64,000 bases of DNA from JAFGPL01 sp963781805 (GCA_963781805.1 CAWAHF010000004.1:1612001-1676000); one strand, 5' to 3'; shown: positions 43,861 to 53,513, counted from the first letter of the stretch. Numbers and translations are program-made. The notes: generated from the letters alone by a model not told the origin.

Positions 43861-44772
43861 TTAGAAAATTAGTACTTTACCAACAAAAAGAGTATCAATC
43901 CTGATAAAATAAATGCCTTTTTCAGAAATATTGACAGTAATATTTCCATCCTGTGTGGATTGAATGATTCTTTCCATAACTACACTTCCTGTTACATTGC
44001 AAATTCTCAACTTAAAGGTTTTATTTGCAGATAATCCACTTATATGAATTTTACCATCGGATGGATTTGGAAATATCGCTAACTTATTCAACTGAAAATT
44101 TTCATGTGTTGATGTAACTGAAACCTTTAAAATCAGTTGCGGAGGAAAATCGGGGTTTTCCCTTGAATTAATTCGTTTGGCCGATGTATCGCCTTCGATG
44201 ATCACTATCCATCCATAATTAGCTTCAGGATTGGCCATCCATTCCCTAACATCTGCCAATACTCCTGAACCTGTCCATGAATAGTAAGATTCCGCTTGAT
44301 TAACTAAAGTGGTTGCGCTTGGAACATTCAGGTAATCTCCACCGGATGTTAACCACGGAACAGTATCATAAAAAGCATCTTTCCATGTTGCATCACCATC
44401 GGAAGGAGTTGCTCCCATGCCCTCTTCCCCAAGGGCATCAGATGTACCTTCACCCCAGTTACCGGTCAGGCGGTAAAGACTAACCGATTTTTCATCGTGG
44501 ATAGTTTTGGAAACATAAAGTTGCAATTCTGCCGAGGTGATAAGATTATAAGACTGTAAGGTTGTAAGATCAAATTTCAGCAGGGCCCGTCGCTCGCCTC
44601 CCTGGTTGGTTGTACCTGTAAAAAGATAAATACCGCTGCCATTGCTGGAATCTGACTCGGAGAAAATGGTGTTATCCATTGAAGGTACCAATGTAAAATT
44701 TTGAGCTGTAATGAGAAATCCATTTATTATACTGACAGCTAGTAAAAATAAAAAGGCAACTATCTGTTTCAT
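43861..44772 (-). CDS. Secreted T9SS protein with a DNRLRE-type domain
   Basis: The likely start is the ATG at 44772, giving a 303-residue protein with a signal peptide (ending FLITAQ). The body has a jelly-roll of the DNRLRE type: FTLVPSMDNTIFSES, GGERRALLKFDLTTL, SAELQLYVSK, and WIVIIEGDTSAKRINSRENPDFPPQLIL. The C-terminus is a type IX sorting domain (IFPNPSDGKIHISGL). DNRLRE domains often bind polysaccharide on the cell surface. An upstream in-frame ATG at 44874 would give an implausible N-terminus. Confidence 0.82.
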   Translation of the reverse strand: MKQIVAFLFLLAVSIINGFLITAQNFTLVPSMDNTIFSESDSSNGSGIYLFTGTTNQGGERRALLKFDLTTLQSYNLITSAELQLYVSKTIHDEKSVSLYRLTGNWGEGTSDALGEEGMGATPSDGDATWKDAFYDTVPWLTSGGDYLNVPSATTLVNQAESYYSWTGSGVLADVREWMANPEANYGWIVIIEGDTSAKRINSRENPDFPPQLILKVSVTSTHENFQLNKLAIFPNPSDGKIHISGLSANKTFKLRICNVTGSVVMERIIQSTQDGNITVNISEKGIYFIRIDTLFVGKVLIF

Positions 44773-44916
44773 ATTTTTTGTTGTTGAAACAATGAATTTG
44801 AAAGATTTGTTCAGCATCAACCAAAATGCACGATAATCTTTTAACAAGACAAATTGTTGATCCATATAATTCATTTTTTGTATTTTTATCTCTCTGAACC
44901 TATATTATTTAAAAAA

Positions 44917-45453
44917 ATGAAAACAATGAAACTCTGTCTCGCTTTTGTAATTATGATTGTGAGTGGGACATATGCATCCGGTTTTCCAATGTCGCAAAAC
45001 GAAAAATCAAAACCGACTTCGGATACACTCTCAACCTTTCCCAGGAAAGATCGACCTGTTGGAATTGTTGCTTCCGCATTCGGACCTGGTTTTGCAGGTA
45101 TTTCCCTCGAACTTTTTCTTTGTCCGGCGCTGGAAAGTAATATCACTGTAGGTTACGGAATATCCGGGGGTGTGAATTATCATCCGTTTCCAGGATTAAG
45201 AAAGACTAAATTTTCTCCATATATCGGAATTCATGCTACAACCTTTAAATCTTTTGAAACAGGTATTTTTGGTGAAAAAGAAGCTCCAACCAGAATATAT
45301 GGTTTGTACAATCCGATAGGCATTCAATATTTTGGTATGAAAGGCTTAACCATTGGATTGGAAGGGGCCTTGTATACAACCTTTTGGAAAGATGGAGGGA
45401 CAGGTCCCTGGTTAGGCCTGAATATCGGATATCGGTTTAAATTTAAAAAATAA
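44917..45453 (+). CDS. Exported protein, outer-membrane-barrel-like, unknown
   Basis: From the ATG at 44917 the product is 178 residues with a signal (ending GTYASG). After a Ser/Pro/Lys linker the rest looks like short amphipathic strands (VGIVASAFGPGFAGISLELFL, NITVGYGISGGVNYHP, IGLEGALYTTFW) ending with LGLNIGYRFKFKK, whose terminal aromatic-rich strand is typical of outer-membrane beta-barrels. No family recognised. It is divergent from the DNRLRE gene with overlapping 5' regions. Confidence 0.65.
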   Translation: MKTMKLCLAFVIMIVSGTYASGFPMSQNEKSKPTSDTLSTFPRKDRPVGIVASAFGPGFAGISLELFLCPALESNITVGYGISGGVNYHPFPGLRKTKFSPYIGIHATTFKSFETGIFGEKEAPTRIYGLYNPIGIQYFGMKGLTIGLEGALYTTFWKDGGTGPWLGLNIGYRFKFKK

Positions 45454-45481
45454 GTATCCCAAAAAAACTAACACTTGCTAC

Positions 45482-46057
45482 TTAATCCTTGATAAATTCG
45501 GTATTCGCCACTATCTGTACTTCATCTTCAACAACTGCAACAGGCAAATTCATTCCAATTTTAAAATCAGATCTTTTTAAATTGCCGGTTACCTTGAATC
45601 CGGCAATTGTTTTTTTTGTCATCGGATGCTGAATGGTTCCGTTAAATCTCACATTAAGTTCAACTGGCTTTGTGACCCCATGCATGGTTAAATTACCTTC
45701 AAGCTTGTACTGTTTATCACTAATCTTTTTAAATGATGTGCTTTTAAATTCAAGTGTTGGATATTTTGCAGCATCAAAAAAATGATCGCTTTTCAAATCA
45801 TTATCCCGATTCTCATTATTGGTGGAAATGCTATTGGTATTAGCAGTTAACTGTACATTAGCTCCCGAAAAATCGTTGCCGGAAGATTCCAACGTGATAT
45901 CAAACGTTTTAAAATACCCTTCTACCTCCGATACCATCAAATGAGTTACAACAAATCCTAAACTGGAATTACTTTTATCCAGCGTCCATGTTTGTTTTTG
46001 AGCATAAAGCGGAAAGGTGGCTATTAAAATAGTTAATATAAATATTGATTTTTTCAT
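45482..46057 (-). CDS. YceI family periplasmic lipid-binding protein
   Basis: The 191-residue protein has a signal (1-19, ending PLYAQ) and the YceI lipocalin-like fold: WTLDKSNSSLGFVVTHLMVSEVEGYFKTFD near the start, DNDLKSDHFFDAAKYPTLEFKSTS in the middle and LKRSDFKIGMNLP at the end. Family members bind isoprenoid or polyprenyl lipids in the periplasm. It follows the NmrA-like gene by 59 bases on the same strand. Confidence 0.93.
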   Translation of the reverse strand: MKKSIFILTILIATFPLYAQKQTWTLDKSNSSLGFVVTHLMVSEVEGYFKTFDITLESSGNDFSGANVQLTANTNSISTNNENRDNDLKSDHFFDAAKYPTLEFKSTSFKKISDKQYKLEGNLTMHGVTKPVELNVRFNGTIQHPMTKKTIAGFKVTGNLKRSDFKIGMNLPVAVVEDEVQIVANTEFIKD

Positions 46058-46116
46058 TGTTTGTAATGTTTTAATTTTAAATGCGTTTTATTTCTGATTT
46101 ACTCTGAAAGTTCATA

Positions 46117-46986
46117 TTATTTCATATAATGTCCCTTCAGGAAATCTTTCATGTGTAAAGGTTTTCTTTCGAGTAAAATTTCCAGAGCTTTATCCGGGTG
46201 ATCAAATTCTCCATGTTTGATAGCGGAAGCAAATAAAGTTGAAAAATTAATTGAATCCTCAGATACACCAGCTTTGGTAAGAATCTTCTTATAATCTTCA
46301 GGATCTGTATCTGAATAGGTTATTTTCTTTCCGCTAAGTTCGCTCAGATAATCAGCCACCATATAAAAGGAATAAGAAATTGGGGATGAAAATTCATAGA
46401 TTTTATTTTCATGTCCTTTGCCTGCAAGTATATTTGCAGAGGCTTCAGCCATTTCTTTTCTTAATACGCAGGATATCTTACCGTCTCCGGCGGGAAATAT
46501 GATATTTCCGGTTTCCAGTACCCTGTTACCGATAAATGCCGGCATCCCGTCCATATAAAGTGAATTACGAAGAATCGTGTAAGGTATACCTGATGAAATT
46601 AAGTTTTTTTCTGTTTCAATATGCACTTTAGCAATTAGGGCAATCGGAGACGACAAATCCTCGGTCTTCCGCTGAAAACTGGTATAAAAGATATGCTTTA
46701 TACCTGTTTCTTTTGCAGCTTTAATGATGTTTTCATGCTGTTTACCTCTTTTGGCTACATCGCTACCCGAAATAAAAAACAATTTATCAATACCTGCAAA
46801 TGCCTTAACCAAAGAGGGATAATCATCATAGTCTCCTGTTCTTACCTGTACATTCTTTGATCTAAGCTGCACAGCTTTAGAGCTGGTTCTAACTAAAGCG
46901 GAAATGTCATTAGGAGTCATTCTTTCGAGCAGAAATTGAATGACTGCATTGCCAAGGTGTCCGGTTGCACCGGTAATAAAAATCAT
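46117..46986 (-). CDS. NmrA-like NAD(P)-binding protein
   Basis: The 289-residue protein has an N-terminal Rossmann fold with ITGATGHLGNAVIQFLLERM and follows the atypical short-chain dehydrogenase (NmrA/QOR2) pattern: VRTGDYDDYPSLVKAFAGIDKLFFISG, IKHIFYTSFQ, and YTILRNSLYMDGM. These proteins reduce quinones or sense redox state; the substrate is not visible here. It probably shares a transcript with the YceI gene. Confidence 0.88.
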   Translation of the reverse strand: MIFITGATGHLGNAVIQFLLERMTPNDISALVRTSSKAVQLRSKNVQVRTGDYDDYPSLVKAFAGIDKLFFISGSDVAKRGKQHENIIKAAKETGIKHIFYTSFQRKTEDLSSPIALIAKVHIETEKNLISSGIPYTILRNSLYMDGMPAFIGNRVLETGNIIFPAGDGKISCVLRKEMAEASANILAGKGHENKIYEFSSPISYSFYMVADYLSELSGKKITYSDTDPEDYKKILTKAGVSEDSINFSTLFASAIKHGEFDHPDKALEILLERKPLHMKDFLKGHYMK

Positions 46987-47357
46987 GTTTCTAATAAATT
47001 AGTATTCGTTATCATCAACTAAATTCAACTTATTTTACCCCTATAAAAGGATACTTATAATTTGATAGTAGAACAAAATTTACCCCAAAAATGTTTAAAT
47101 CACCCTCCTTCAAAAGGGTAGCATTATGAATAATGATTTGTTATGATTAAAAATGAGATACCAAATCATTTAGAATGATTTTGAATTACAAAAAAAACAT
47201 GTAAATATTCGATTATACTCCCTTGTATGACACGGGGTTAAAATAATATTGTATGATGATTTTTTCATGGAACCTGTTTCAAATGAGGGTAAATCCAATA
47301 TTTTATTACTTTTATGTCGAATTTTAAATTCAATTATTAACCCTAAAATTTAAAAAC
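46987..47357. other. Gene-free stretch upstream of amt
   Basis: About 370 bases between the divergent NmrA-like and amt genes with no supportable gene. It must hold the promoters of both; no clear TAnnTTTG element with a good -33 partner was found. Confidence 0.4.
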
Positions 47358-48572
47358 GTGTTAGATACAGGATTAACAGCATTTATGATTTTGGCCACAA
47401 GCCTTGTGATGTTAATGACACCAGGGCTTGCTTTTTTTTACGGAGGTTTGGCATGTAAAAAGAATGTCCTCAATGTAATGATTCAGAGTTTTGTATCCAT
47501 GGGGATTACAACCGTGCTTTGGTTTGTTTTTGGCTATTCTTTGTGCTTTAGTGGTGGAGAAGGCGCCATTCTGGGTAATTTCGACAAGGTATTTTTGAAT
47601 GGCGTTTCACCTGACTCTATTTATTCGGCGGATAAAAGGTTTCCCGAAATTGTGTTTATTGCATACCAGATGATGTTCGCCATAATTACCCCTGCACTTA
47701 TTACAGGCGCTTTTGCCAACAGGGTTACATTCAAAGCATATCTTATTTTTCTTGTAATCTGGCAGGTATTTGTATATTATCCTTTTGTACATATGATTTG
47801 GGGCGGTGGTCTGCTGGCAACATGGGGAGTACTCGATTTTGCAGGTGGGGTTGTAGTTCATGCCACTGCCGGATTTGCAGCGCTTGCCTCCGTATTCTTT
47901 GTAGGAAAACGACATATCAAACATACCAAGCCAAATAGTATTCCGCTTATGGCAGTGGGTACCGCTCTGTTGTGGTTTGGTTGGTATGGCTTTAATGCAG
48001 GAAGTGAATTGCAAATGAACGGCATTACTGCTATGGCTTTTCTTAACACCGATATTGCAGCTTCGGTTGCAGCAGTTACATGGCTCGTCCTTGACTGGAC
48101 CATAAGCAAAGCGAAAAGGCCCACTTTTGTAGGATTGCTAACCGGTTCAGTTGCCGGTCTGGCAACCATTACCCCGGCTGCCGGGTATGTTGATATGCAC
48201 GTTGCCTTTATTATCGGGATGGTAGCATCGGTTGCCTGCTTTTTTGCTATTAAACTAAAGGATAAAATGCAATGGGACGATGCATTAGATGTATGGGGTG
48301 TTCATGGTGTAGGAGGTGTAGTGGGTACCATCCTGCTTGGTATTTTTGCCGTAAAGAGCATCAATCCTGCCGGAGCCGACGGACTGCTCCACGGGGGTTA
48401 TTCTTTCTTTTTCAAAGAAGTAGTTACCATCCTCATTGCTATTACGTATGCATTTCTGTTTACGTATCTTTCGCTCATGGCAATTCGAATGATAACGCGG
48501 GTTCGGGTATCGCCTGAGGAAGAAGAGATGGGACTTGATGCAGTTTTCCATGGAGAACAGGCCAGAGATTGA
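47358..48572 (+). CDS. amt: Ammonium transporter Amt
   Basis: The 404-residue channel conducts ammonium across the inner membrane through 11 membrane segments. Landmarks are MTPGLAFFYGGL at the start of the first segments, the twin-His pore positions in HATAGFAAL and WGVHGVGGVVG, and the C-terminal tail GLDAVFHGEQ, which binds the GlnK/PII protein. The start codon is GTG. No glnK gene follows within the window, which is unusual as amt and glnK are often paired. A strong terminator follows. Confidence 0.95.
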   Translation: MLDTGLTAFMILATSLVMLMTPGLAFFYGGLACKKNVLNVMIQSFVSMGITTVLWFVFGYSLCFSGGEGAILGNFDKVFLNGVSPDSIYSADKRFPEIVFIAYQMMFAIITPALITGAFANRVTFKAYLIFLVIWQVFVYYPFVHMIWGGGLLATWGVLDFAGGVVVHATAGFAALASVFFVGKRHIKHTKPNSIPLMAVGTALLWFGWYGFNAGSELQMNGITAMAFLNTDIAASVAAVTWLVLDWTISKAKRPTFVGLLTGSVAGLATITPAAGYVDMHVAFIIGMVASVACFFAIKLKDKMQWDDALDVWGVHGVGGVVGTILLGIFAVKSINPAGADGLLHGGYSFFFKEVVTILIAITYAFLFTYLSLMAIRMITRVRVSPEEEEMGLDAVFHGEQARD

Positions 48573-48642
48573 AATATTAAAAATTACTTTTATCTCATTA
48601 CCGGCAATTTAAGATTTAAACTTTTTAGTTCGTGTCTAAGGA

Positions 48643-48683
48643 AATCTGTCAATCGTAACTTACCTGATTGGCAGATTTTTTTA
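48643..48683 (+). terminator. Rho-independent terminator after amt
   Basis: A 12-bp stem AATCTGTCAATC/GATTGGCAGATT with one G-T pair and an 11-base loop is followed by a T run. It lies 70 bases after the amt stop. Confidence 0.85.
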
Positions 48684-48689
48684 TAGGGT

Positions 48690-49197
48690 AAATAGTTGAA
48701 AATTATCCATCCAAAAATATTGATCATATGAAAAGAGAAGAGTTATAAAATTCCTGCAGCTCCAATGACGCATTGGCGTTTTTGGGATTATTCGGGGTAA
48801 ATAATGCAAATGGTAAAGAAAATAATCTGAAAACAGACGAGACCGACGGCGAACCAATGAATTAAACCCAGATAAGACAATTAGTGAAGTTTATTGATTT
48901 GTTCATAAATGAGAAGGAAAAAGAAAAATCAATAATAACGCAGGTTGGGAAAAAATTCGAAACATGCGTATGTGATAATGGAGCGGGTAAGGAACCGCCA
49001 ATATCGCTATGCAACTATTAGTGTAAAAGATTCCAGGAGGAATTATTCGGTTTGCTCCCGGGAAAGAAAATCGAAGTAAGAATTGATGAATCCATCATTC
49101 TGGGAGGAGAATGATGCAGTTCATCGATGTTAGTTAGTTGACAGATTTTATTATCTGACCATTAATATTTTTCGTTTTAAATGCTATACAGTATAAC
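48690..49197. other. Gene-free stretch with fragments of open frames
   Basis: Some 500 bases hold only short frames broken by stops. A segment ending LFGLLPGKKIEVRIDES and stop at about 49113 and one with KKFETCVCDNGAGKEPP look protein-like, but lie in different frames. They may be remains of a decayed gene. I could not identify its family. Confidence 0.35.
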
Positions 49198-49887
49198 TTA
49201 ATCATCACCATCATCGCTATTATCTACAAAGTCTTCATCGAATCCGGATGGAAGGTTTTCGAATTCAAAATAGTAAATTCTTAACCTGGCTGTATCACGA
49301 AGAAAATCCACTCTGCCAATCTCAACCCTGTTGATATTGATGCCTGTTCTTTCCTGCAAATCCTTCATAAGCTCAGCCCGTTTTTCAGGTTTTATGAGAT
49401 CAATTTTTTCATAAATAATCGTTTTTCTCGATTCATGCTTTAAAAGAAAAACTCTCTCCAGCAAAAATGTAATCAATACAACACCAAAGTTGGCAAAAAA
49501 CAGTTCTGCATAACTAATTTTTTTGTTTGCCAGTGCATTGGTAACTGAGATGCCTATAATTAAAAACAGGTACGTCATTTCTTTGATCGGCATCTGGGCC
49601 GTTCGGTACCTTATAATACCAAATATTGCAAACAGTCCCAACGCAAAGCCTATTTCAAGTTTTACATTTTCGAGAAGAAAACATAACGAAAAAATGGCCA
49701 TAGAAATAAGCACATAGGTAAAAAGATAATCCTTTCGTTTTGCGATAGGATAATAAATGTATCTTACAAGCACAGTTATTACAAGAAGGTTGAACCCAAA
49801 TCTCACCATCAATTCGTAGAAATCTTTTACATTGATTAGTTTAATACCAAAAATTTCAGGAATAACAGTATTAGCTAGAATGGTCAT
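49198..49887 (-). CDS. DUF4956 membrane protein, partner of the polyphosphate polymerase
   Basis: The 229-residue protein has about four membrane segments (up to residue 145) and a cytoplasmic C-terminal part with an acidic end. GFALGLFAIFGIIRYRTAQMPIKEMTYLFLIIGISVTNAL is the typical DUF4956 core. DUF4956 genes are almost always found with VTC-domain genes in bacteria, as here, where the two overlap by 17 bases. A role in membrane-linked polyphosphate handling is inferred from this pairing. Confidence 0.88.
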   Translation of the reverse strand: MTILANTVIPEIFGIKLINVKDFYELMVRFGFNLLVITVLVRYIYYPIAKRKDYLFTYVLISMAIFSLCFLLENVKLEIGFALGLFAIFGIIRYRTAQMPIKEMTYLFLIIGISVTNALANKKISYAELFFANFGVVLITFLLERVFLLKHESRKTIIYEKIDLIKPEKRAELMKDLQERTGININRVEIGRVDFLRDTARLRIYYFEFENLPSGFDEDFVDNSDDGDD

Positions 49888-50638
49888 TATTACTAATTTT
49901 ATTAAATATTAATAAACTCTCTTTAAAGCGGTTGTATTTAACCAAATCATCGGTAAGCACTCTGCCAATGCAATATTTGCTTAAACCGCGGGGGGGGATA
50001 CCCATTTCTGCAACTATCTGTATAAAACGGGAGATATGGCCATTGACATTACTTCTCTTTAATTCAGCAATTGAAAGTTTTGGCAACTCCTTACGTATTT
50101 TCCCGTTAACAAATTCTAAACTGTAATCTATTGTCAGTCTTTCGGTAAGGCTTTTATCAACAAGTGTAATTCTTGAGAAATTTGTGTACATTTTAGGTTC
50201 CAATTCATCAGACCCCAAAGAAGTATTTTCAGCTATAAAGTTAAGAGATTCCTGTGTAAGTTCAGTTTCCAGCTTCGGTGTTCTAATACGTTTTTTAATT
50301 GTTCTCCCGTTTTTTGTCTTATACTTTATTTCAAGAAAAAAAATGTTGGTTTCCTGATAGGCTCTGAATCTTACCTTATATCTGTTTAATTTACCATTAT
50401 GGTGATCAAGATAAAGCTGATTGCCAGGAGTATCGTAATATAAGGAACTGTAAGTAAATACCCTATCCCTACCAATAGTAAGTATCCTGTAATACGGTAA
50501 GACACTCTCAAGAATCTCAGGAAGCAGTAAATTCGAAAATACATATTTCGAATCTATCCTGTTCAAAAGACTGACAGAGTCCATCTCCTGAAGAGTGATT
50601 CCTTCAAATTCACCGATTATTTTTTGAATCTCTTTCAC
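49871..50638 (-). CDS. VTC-domain polyphosphate polymerase
   Basis: The 255-residue protein has the VTC catalytic tunnel pattern: LLNRIDSKYVFSN, VFTYSSLYYDTP, LNRYKVRFRAY, FLEIKYKTKNGRTIKKRIRT and LTIDYSLEF, with the basic and acidic residues that bind triphosphate and metal. Yeast Vtc4 makes polyphosphate with this fold; bacterial versions are thought to do the same or handle triphosphates. The start lies 11 bases after the small secreted gene upstream and the end overlaps the DUF4956 gene. Confidence 0.9.
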   Translation of the reverse strand: MKEIQKIIGEFEGITLQEMDSVSLLNRIDSKYVFSNLLLPEILESVLPYYRILTIGRDRVFTYSSLYYDTPGNQLYLDHHNGKLNRYKVRFRAYQETNIFFLEIKYKTKNGRTIKKRIRTPKLETELTQESLNFIAENTSLGSDELEPKMYTNFSRITLVDKSLTERLTIDYSLEFVNGKIRKELPKLSIAELKRSNVNGHISRFIQIVAEMGIPPRGLSKYCIGRVLTDDLVKYNRFKESLLIFNKISNNDHSS

Positions 50639-50649
50639 TAATTTTATTG

Positions 50650-51051
50650 TTATTCCGAAGTTACATATTTATAGGTTTTCCAGGATATCAACTTACCTTT
50701 CTCATTATATTCCTTGCGTGAAACTCTTAATTTTCCATCGTAAGTATACTCAATCTTTGAAATCACCTTATTTGAGGAATCATACTCAATTTCGGTAAGT
50801 TTATCATTATTTTCATTGTAAGTCCATTTAGTATGTTTTTTTATGCTTTTATCCGTATTATATTTAATCTCTTCAACCAGATTCCCTTCTGAATCAAATT
50901 TTTCCAACAGCTCAAGATATTTATTTTTGGTATCAATATTCACCCAGGTTTCTTTAGCTGTAATACCCATTGATTTGATCGTTTTCTCCGATTGAGAAAA
51001 CAATGGTATAACCAAAGGTAAAAACAAACACATAAAAATAATTTTCTTCAT
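50650..51051 (-). CDS. Small secreted repeat protein, unknown
   Basis: The 133-residue product has a signal (1-19, ending PLFSQ) and then repeats such as FDSEGNLVEEIKYNTD, YNENNDKLTEIEYDSSNK and YNEKGKLISWKTYKY, spaced as in MORN/YD-type beta-hairpin repeats. It lies between the lipoprotein and the VTC gene with gaps of 8 and 11 bases, so the four genes 51788 to 49198 probably form one transcript. Function unknown. Confidence 0.7.
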   Translation of the reverse strand: MKKIIFMCLFLPLVIPLFSQSEKTIKSMGITAKETWVNIDTKNKYLELLEKFDSEGNLVEEIKYNTDKSIKKHTKWTYNENNDKLTEIEYDSSNKVISKIEYTYDGKLRVSRKEYNEKGKLISWKTYKYVTSE

Positions 51052-51059
51052 AGTTTCTT

Positions 51060-51788
51060 TTATCGTACAACGTTAATATCTCCAATATCCTGTTTCTGAT
51101 AATCTGTATCAATAGTTACGGTTTTTGAAACAGGTACAAGTTGTCTGCTTGCCTTATTTATCATATCATTAGACAATGCATAAATTGTATAAGTTCCTTT
51201 TACAAGTTTTTCAAATCTGAAGGTTCCGTCATAATAGGTTTTCACATGATCGAAATAGAACGGATCGTCAGCGTAAACAATATAAACATCTTCATCCGGT
51301 CCGTAATATTCCTGAAGCAGTGTTAATCTTTCCGCATTGAAATCATACACATATATTTTGCCGGTAATAGTAGCATATCCGTCGTCATAATCGCATTTGT
51401 CAACCACGACAAGATCATCCAACGTCACCGTCTTATTATTTCCCGATACATGTACATCTATGCTCACCGGAGTTATGCCGGAGGCGGTTGTGCCCAGTGT
51501 ATCTAACGAGTATGCAAAAATTTTATAATCTCCTTTACTAAGATATTCAAACCTGTAGCTTCCATCCCAGTTGGTTTGAAAATGATCATTGTATACTTTG
51601 CTATCTCCATAAACAATATAAACATCCACTTCTGATTTGTAATACCCCTGAAGAATATGAGTAAATGAATTGTTATATACTTCGGTATAAACCTTACCGG
51701 TTATCACTGAATTACCAGTTTCGCCTTCTTCTTTGCTACATGAAAATAACAAAACACAAAACATGATAATAGGCAATAAATTCTTCAT
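51060..51788 (-). CDS. Lipoprotein with two carboxypeptidase-regulatory-like repeats
   Basis: From the ATG at 51788 the protein is 242 residues with a lipobox (VLLFSC). The rest contains two tandem domains of about 110 residues, each with a GKVYTEVYNN or GKIYVYDFNA-type entry strand, a DVYIVYGDSK/DVYIVYADDP strand and a later YDGTFRFEKLVKGTYTIYALS strand. This is the Ig-like CarboxypepD_reg/SpaA pattern used in cell-surface proteins. It heads the cluster with the VTC pair, although no functional link is known. Confidence 0.75.
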   Translation of the reverse strand: MKNLLPIIMFCVLLFSCSKEEGETGNSVITGKVYTEVYNNSFTHILQGYYKSEVDVYIVYGDSKVYNDHFQTNWDGSYRFEYLSKGDYKIFAYSLDTLGTTASGITPVSIDVHVSGNNKTVTLDDLVVVDKCDYDDGYATITGKIYVYDFNAERLTLLQEYYGPDEDVYIVYADDPFYFDHVKTYYDGTFRFEKLVKGTYTIYALSNDMINKASRQLVPVSKTVTIDTDYQKQDIGDINVVR

Positions 51789-51986
51789 ATTAATTCTCCT
51801 GTTTTTATTAAAATCCTGCAAATATAAATTCAATATTGAATATAAATTATAAAAAGTAAATCTTTTTAATGATACAGAACACCCTTCGATGATAGTTTAA
51901 CTCAAACCTGACTTTTAGCTTGGGAATATGATTTATTTAAATTATACTTACAAGCAGGAAATTAGTTACATATTTGGAATAAATAA

Positions 51987-52148
51987 ATGAAAAAATATAA
52001 ATGCATGGTTTGCGGATATATTTACAATCCTGAAGAAGGTGATCCGGATGGGGGAATACCTCCCGGAACTGCCTTTGAAGACATTCCTGATGACTGGATA
52101 TGTCCGGTTTGCGGTGTTTCGAAAGAAGACTTTGAAGAAACAGATTAA
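51987..52148 (+). CDS. Rubredoxin
   Basis: This 53-residue protein has the two metal-binding pairs CMVCGY and CPVCGV and the middle segment DPDGGIPPGTAFEDIPDDWICP, which is the full rubredoxin pattern. It carries one iron on four Cys and passes single electrons, often in oxygen or peroxide defence of anaerobes, which fits the Bat operon. It starts at 51987, is AT-rich in front and ends 10 bases before the TPR gene start at 52159, so the two may share a transcript. A larger overlapping frame with an ATG at 52039 is not real. Confidence 0.97.
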   Translation: MKKYKCMVCGYIYNPEEGDPDGGIPPGTAFEDIPDDWICPVCGVSKEDFEETD

Positions 52149-52158
52149 ATCCCTTACC

Positions 52159-53475
52159 ATGACAAAGTATGCATTTATCTTTACCTTGTTTTTATTATCT
52201 ATAAAATCATTTTCTCAATTATCTGTTCCGGAGGACAGTATCAGGAGCTTATTTGCAGAAGAACATTATGATGAATTGAAAAATTATACAAATGAATTGA
52301 TTCATAATCATTTAGAATCGAGGACCATATGGTATTATCTTGGAAAAGTGCATGAGGCCCGGTGCAATTATGACAGTGCATCTGTTTGCTATACACATGC
52401 TCTAAGTTATGATACCCTGGATTTTAAAACGTTAAATGCATTGGCATTCTCCTATTTAAAAGGACAGAGACTAACTAAGGCTAAAATTGTGTTTTACCGG
52501 TTACTGGCAATATATCCTGAATCAATAGAAGCTGAAATAAATCTGGCAATTATCTTATCCAGGCTGGGATACGATAAAATGGCAAAAGAATTTTACGTGC
52601 AGCTTGTTGCATCCGACAGCACAAATCCTTATTTTTTGAGTCAATTAGCCGGTAATTATCTGGCGCTTGGTATCACCGACAGTGCCAAATATTTTTTTGA
52701 AAAATCGCTTCGATTGAATCCGGAAGATTTTTCTTCGTTGATAAGACTTTGGAATTTGTATGTAAAAGAGGGCTCATTTCAAAAAGGATTATGTTTTACC
52801 AGGAATTACCTCGAATGTGATTCTTCAAATATTATGGTGTTAAAACTAAATGCATATTTTTATTTTTTATTAAATCAATATGATTTATCTGTTCAACAGT
52901 TTAATAAATGTGCCAAACTTGGCGACAGTTCTTTTATGACTATGAAGTATCTGGGTTTGTCATATTATCAGAAGCAGGATATGTATGGCTCCATTCCCTA
53001 TCTTAACAAAGCTTTTCTTCAGGATACATCTGATATAGAGACCTGTATGTATTTAGGTATATCTATAGGATGGACCATCGACAAAGAAAAAGGAATTGAA
53101 TACTTAAAGAAAGTATTCCAGCTTATGTTTCCTGATGATGAGTCGGTTGTTAAAATCTACCGACAGATTGCCGATTTATATGTAGCCTGGAGCAAACCTG
53201 AAATTGCTGTAGACTATTATATGAAAATTTTGGATTATAGTACGGATAACCGGATAATACTGTTTAAGCTCGGAAACTGCTTTGAATACATTGACAAGCA
53301 GAAAGCGTTATCCTATTATAAAGAATTTATGAAAACAAAAAATCCCAAGGCAGCTCCGGTTACCACAAACGTTGAGGGTTTATATGTTGTTTCGTATTAC
53401 GATATTGCAGCAAGAAAAATTCAGGAATTAACGGAAGAACTATTTTTTAAGGGTGAACTCGATATGAACAAATAA
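52159..53475 (+). CDS. Exported TPR protein
   Basis: Starting at the ATG at 52159, the 438-residue protein has a signal (ending SFSQL) and about nine TPR motifs, e.g. IWYYLGKVHEARCNYDSASVCY and YLSLAGNYLALGITDSAKYFF. The longer frame from 52039 would overlap rubredoxin and delete the signal, so it is rejected. TPR proteins of this build are common in the Bacteroidota periplasm; the partner is not known. Confidence 0.8.
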   Translation: MTKYAFIFTLFLLSIKSFSQLSVPEDSIRSLFAEEHYDELKNYTNELIHNHLESRTIWYYLGKVHEARCNYDSASVCYTHALSYDTLDFKTLNALAFSYLKGQRLTKAKIVFYRLLAIYPESIEAEINLAIILSRLGYDKMAKEFYVQLVASDSTNPYFLSQLAGNYLALGITDSAKYFFEKSLRLNPEDFSSLIRLWNLYVKEGSFQKGLCFTRNYLECDSSNIMVLKLNAYFYFLLNQYDLSVQQFNKCAKLGDSSFMTMKYLGLSYYQKQDMYGSIPYLNKAFLQDTSDIETCMYLGISIGWTIDKEKGIEYLKKVFQLMFPDDESVVKIYRQIADLYVAWSKPEIAVDYYMKILDYSTDNRIILFKLGNCFEYIDKQKALSYYKEFMKTKNPKAAPVTTNVEGLYVVSYYDIAARKIQELTEELFFKGELDMNK

Positions 53476-53513
53476 TATAATGTATTTATAAAATCCTTGT
53501 AACTGAAACAAAC

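Noticed and set aside
52039..52158. N-terminal extension of the TPR gene
   Set aside because: It overlaps rubredoxin in another frame and would bury the signal peptide that follows the ATG at 52159.
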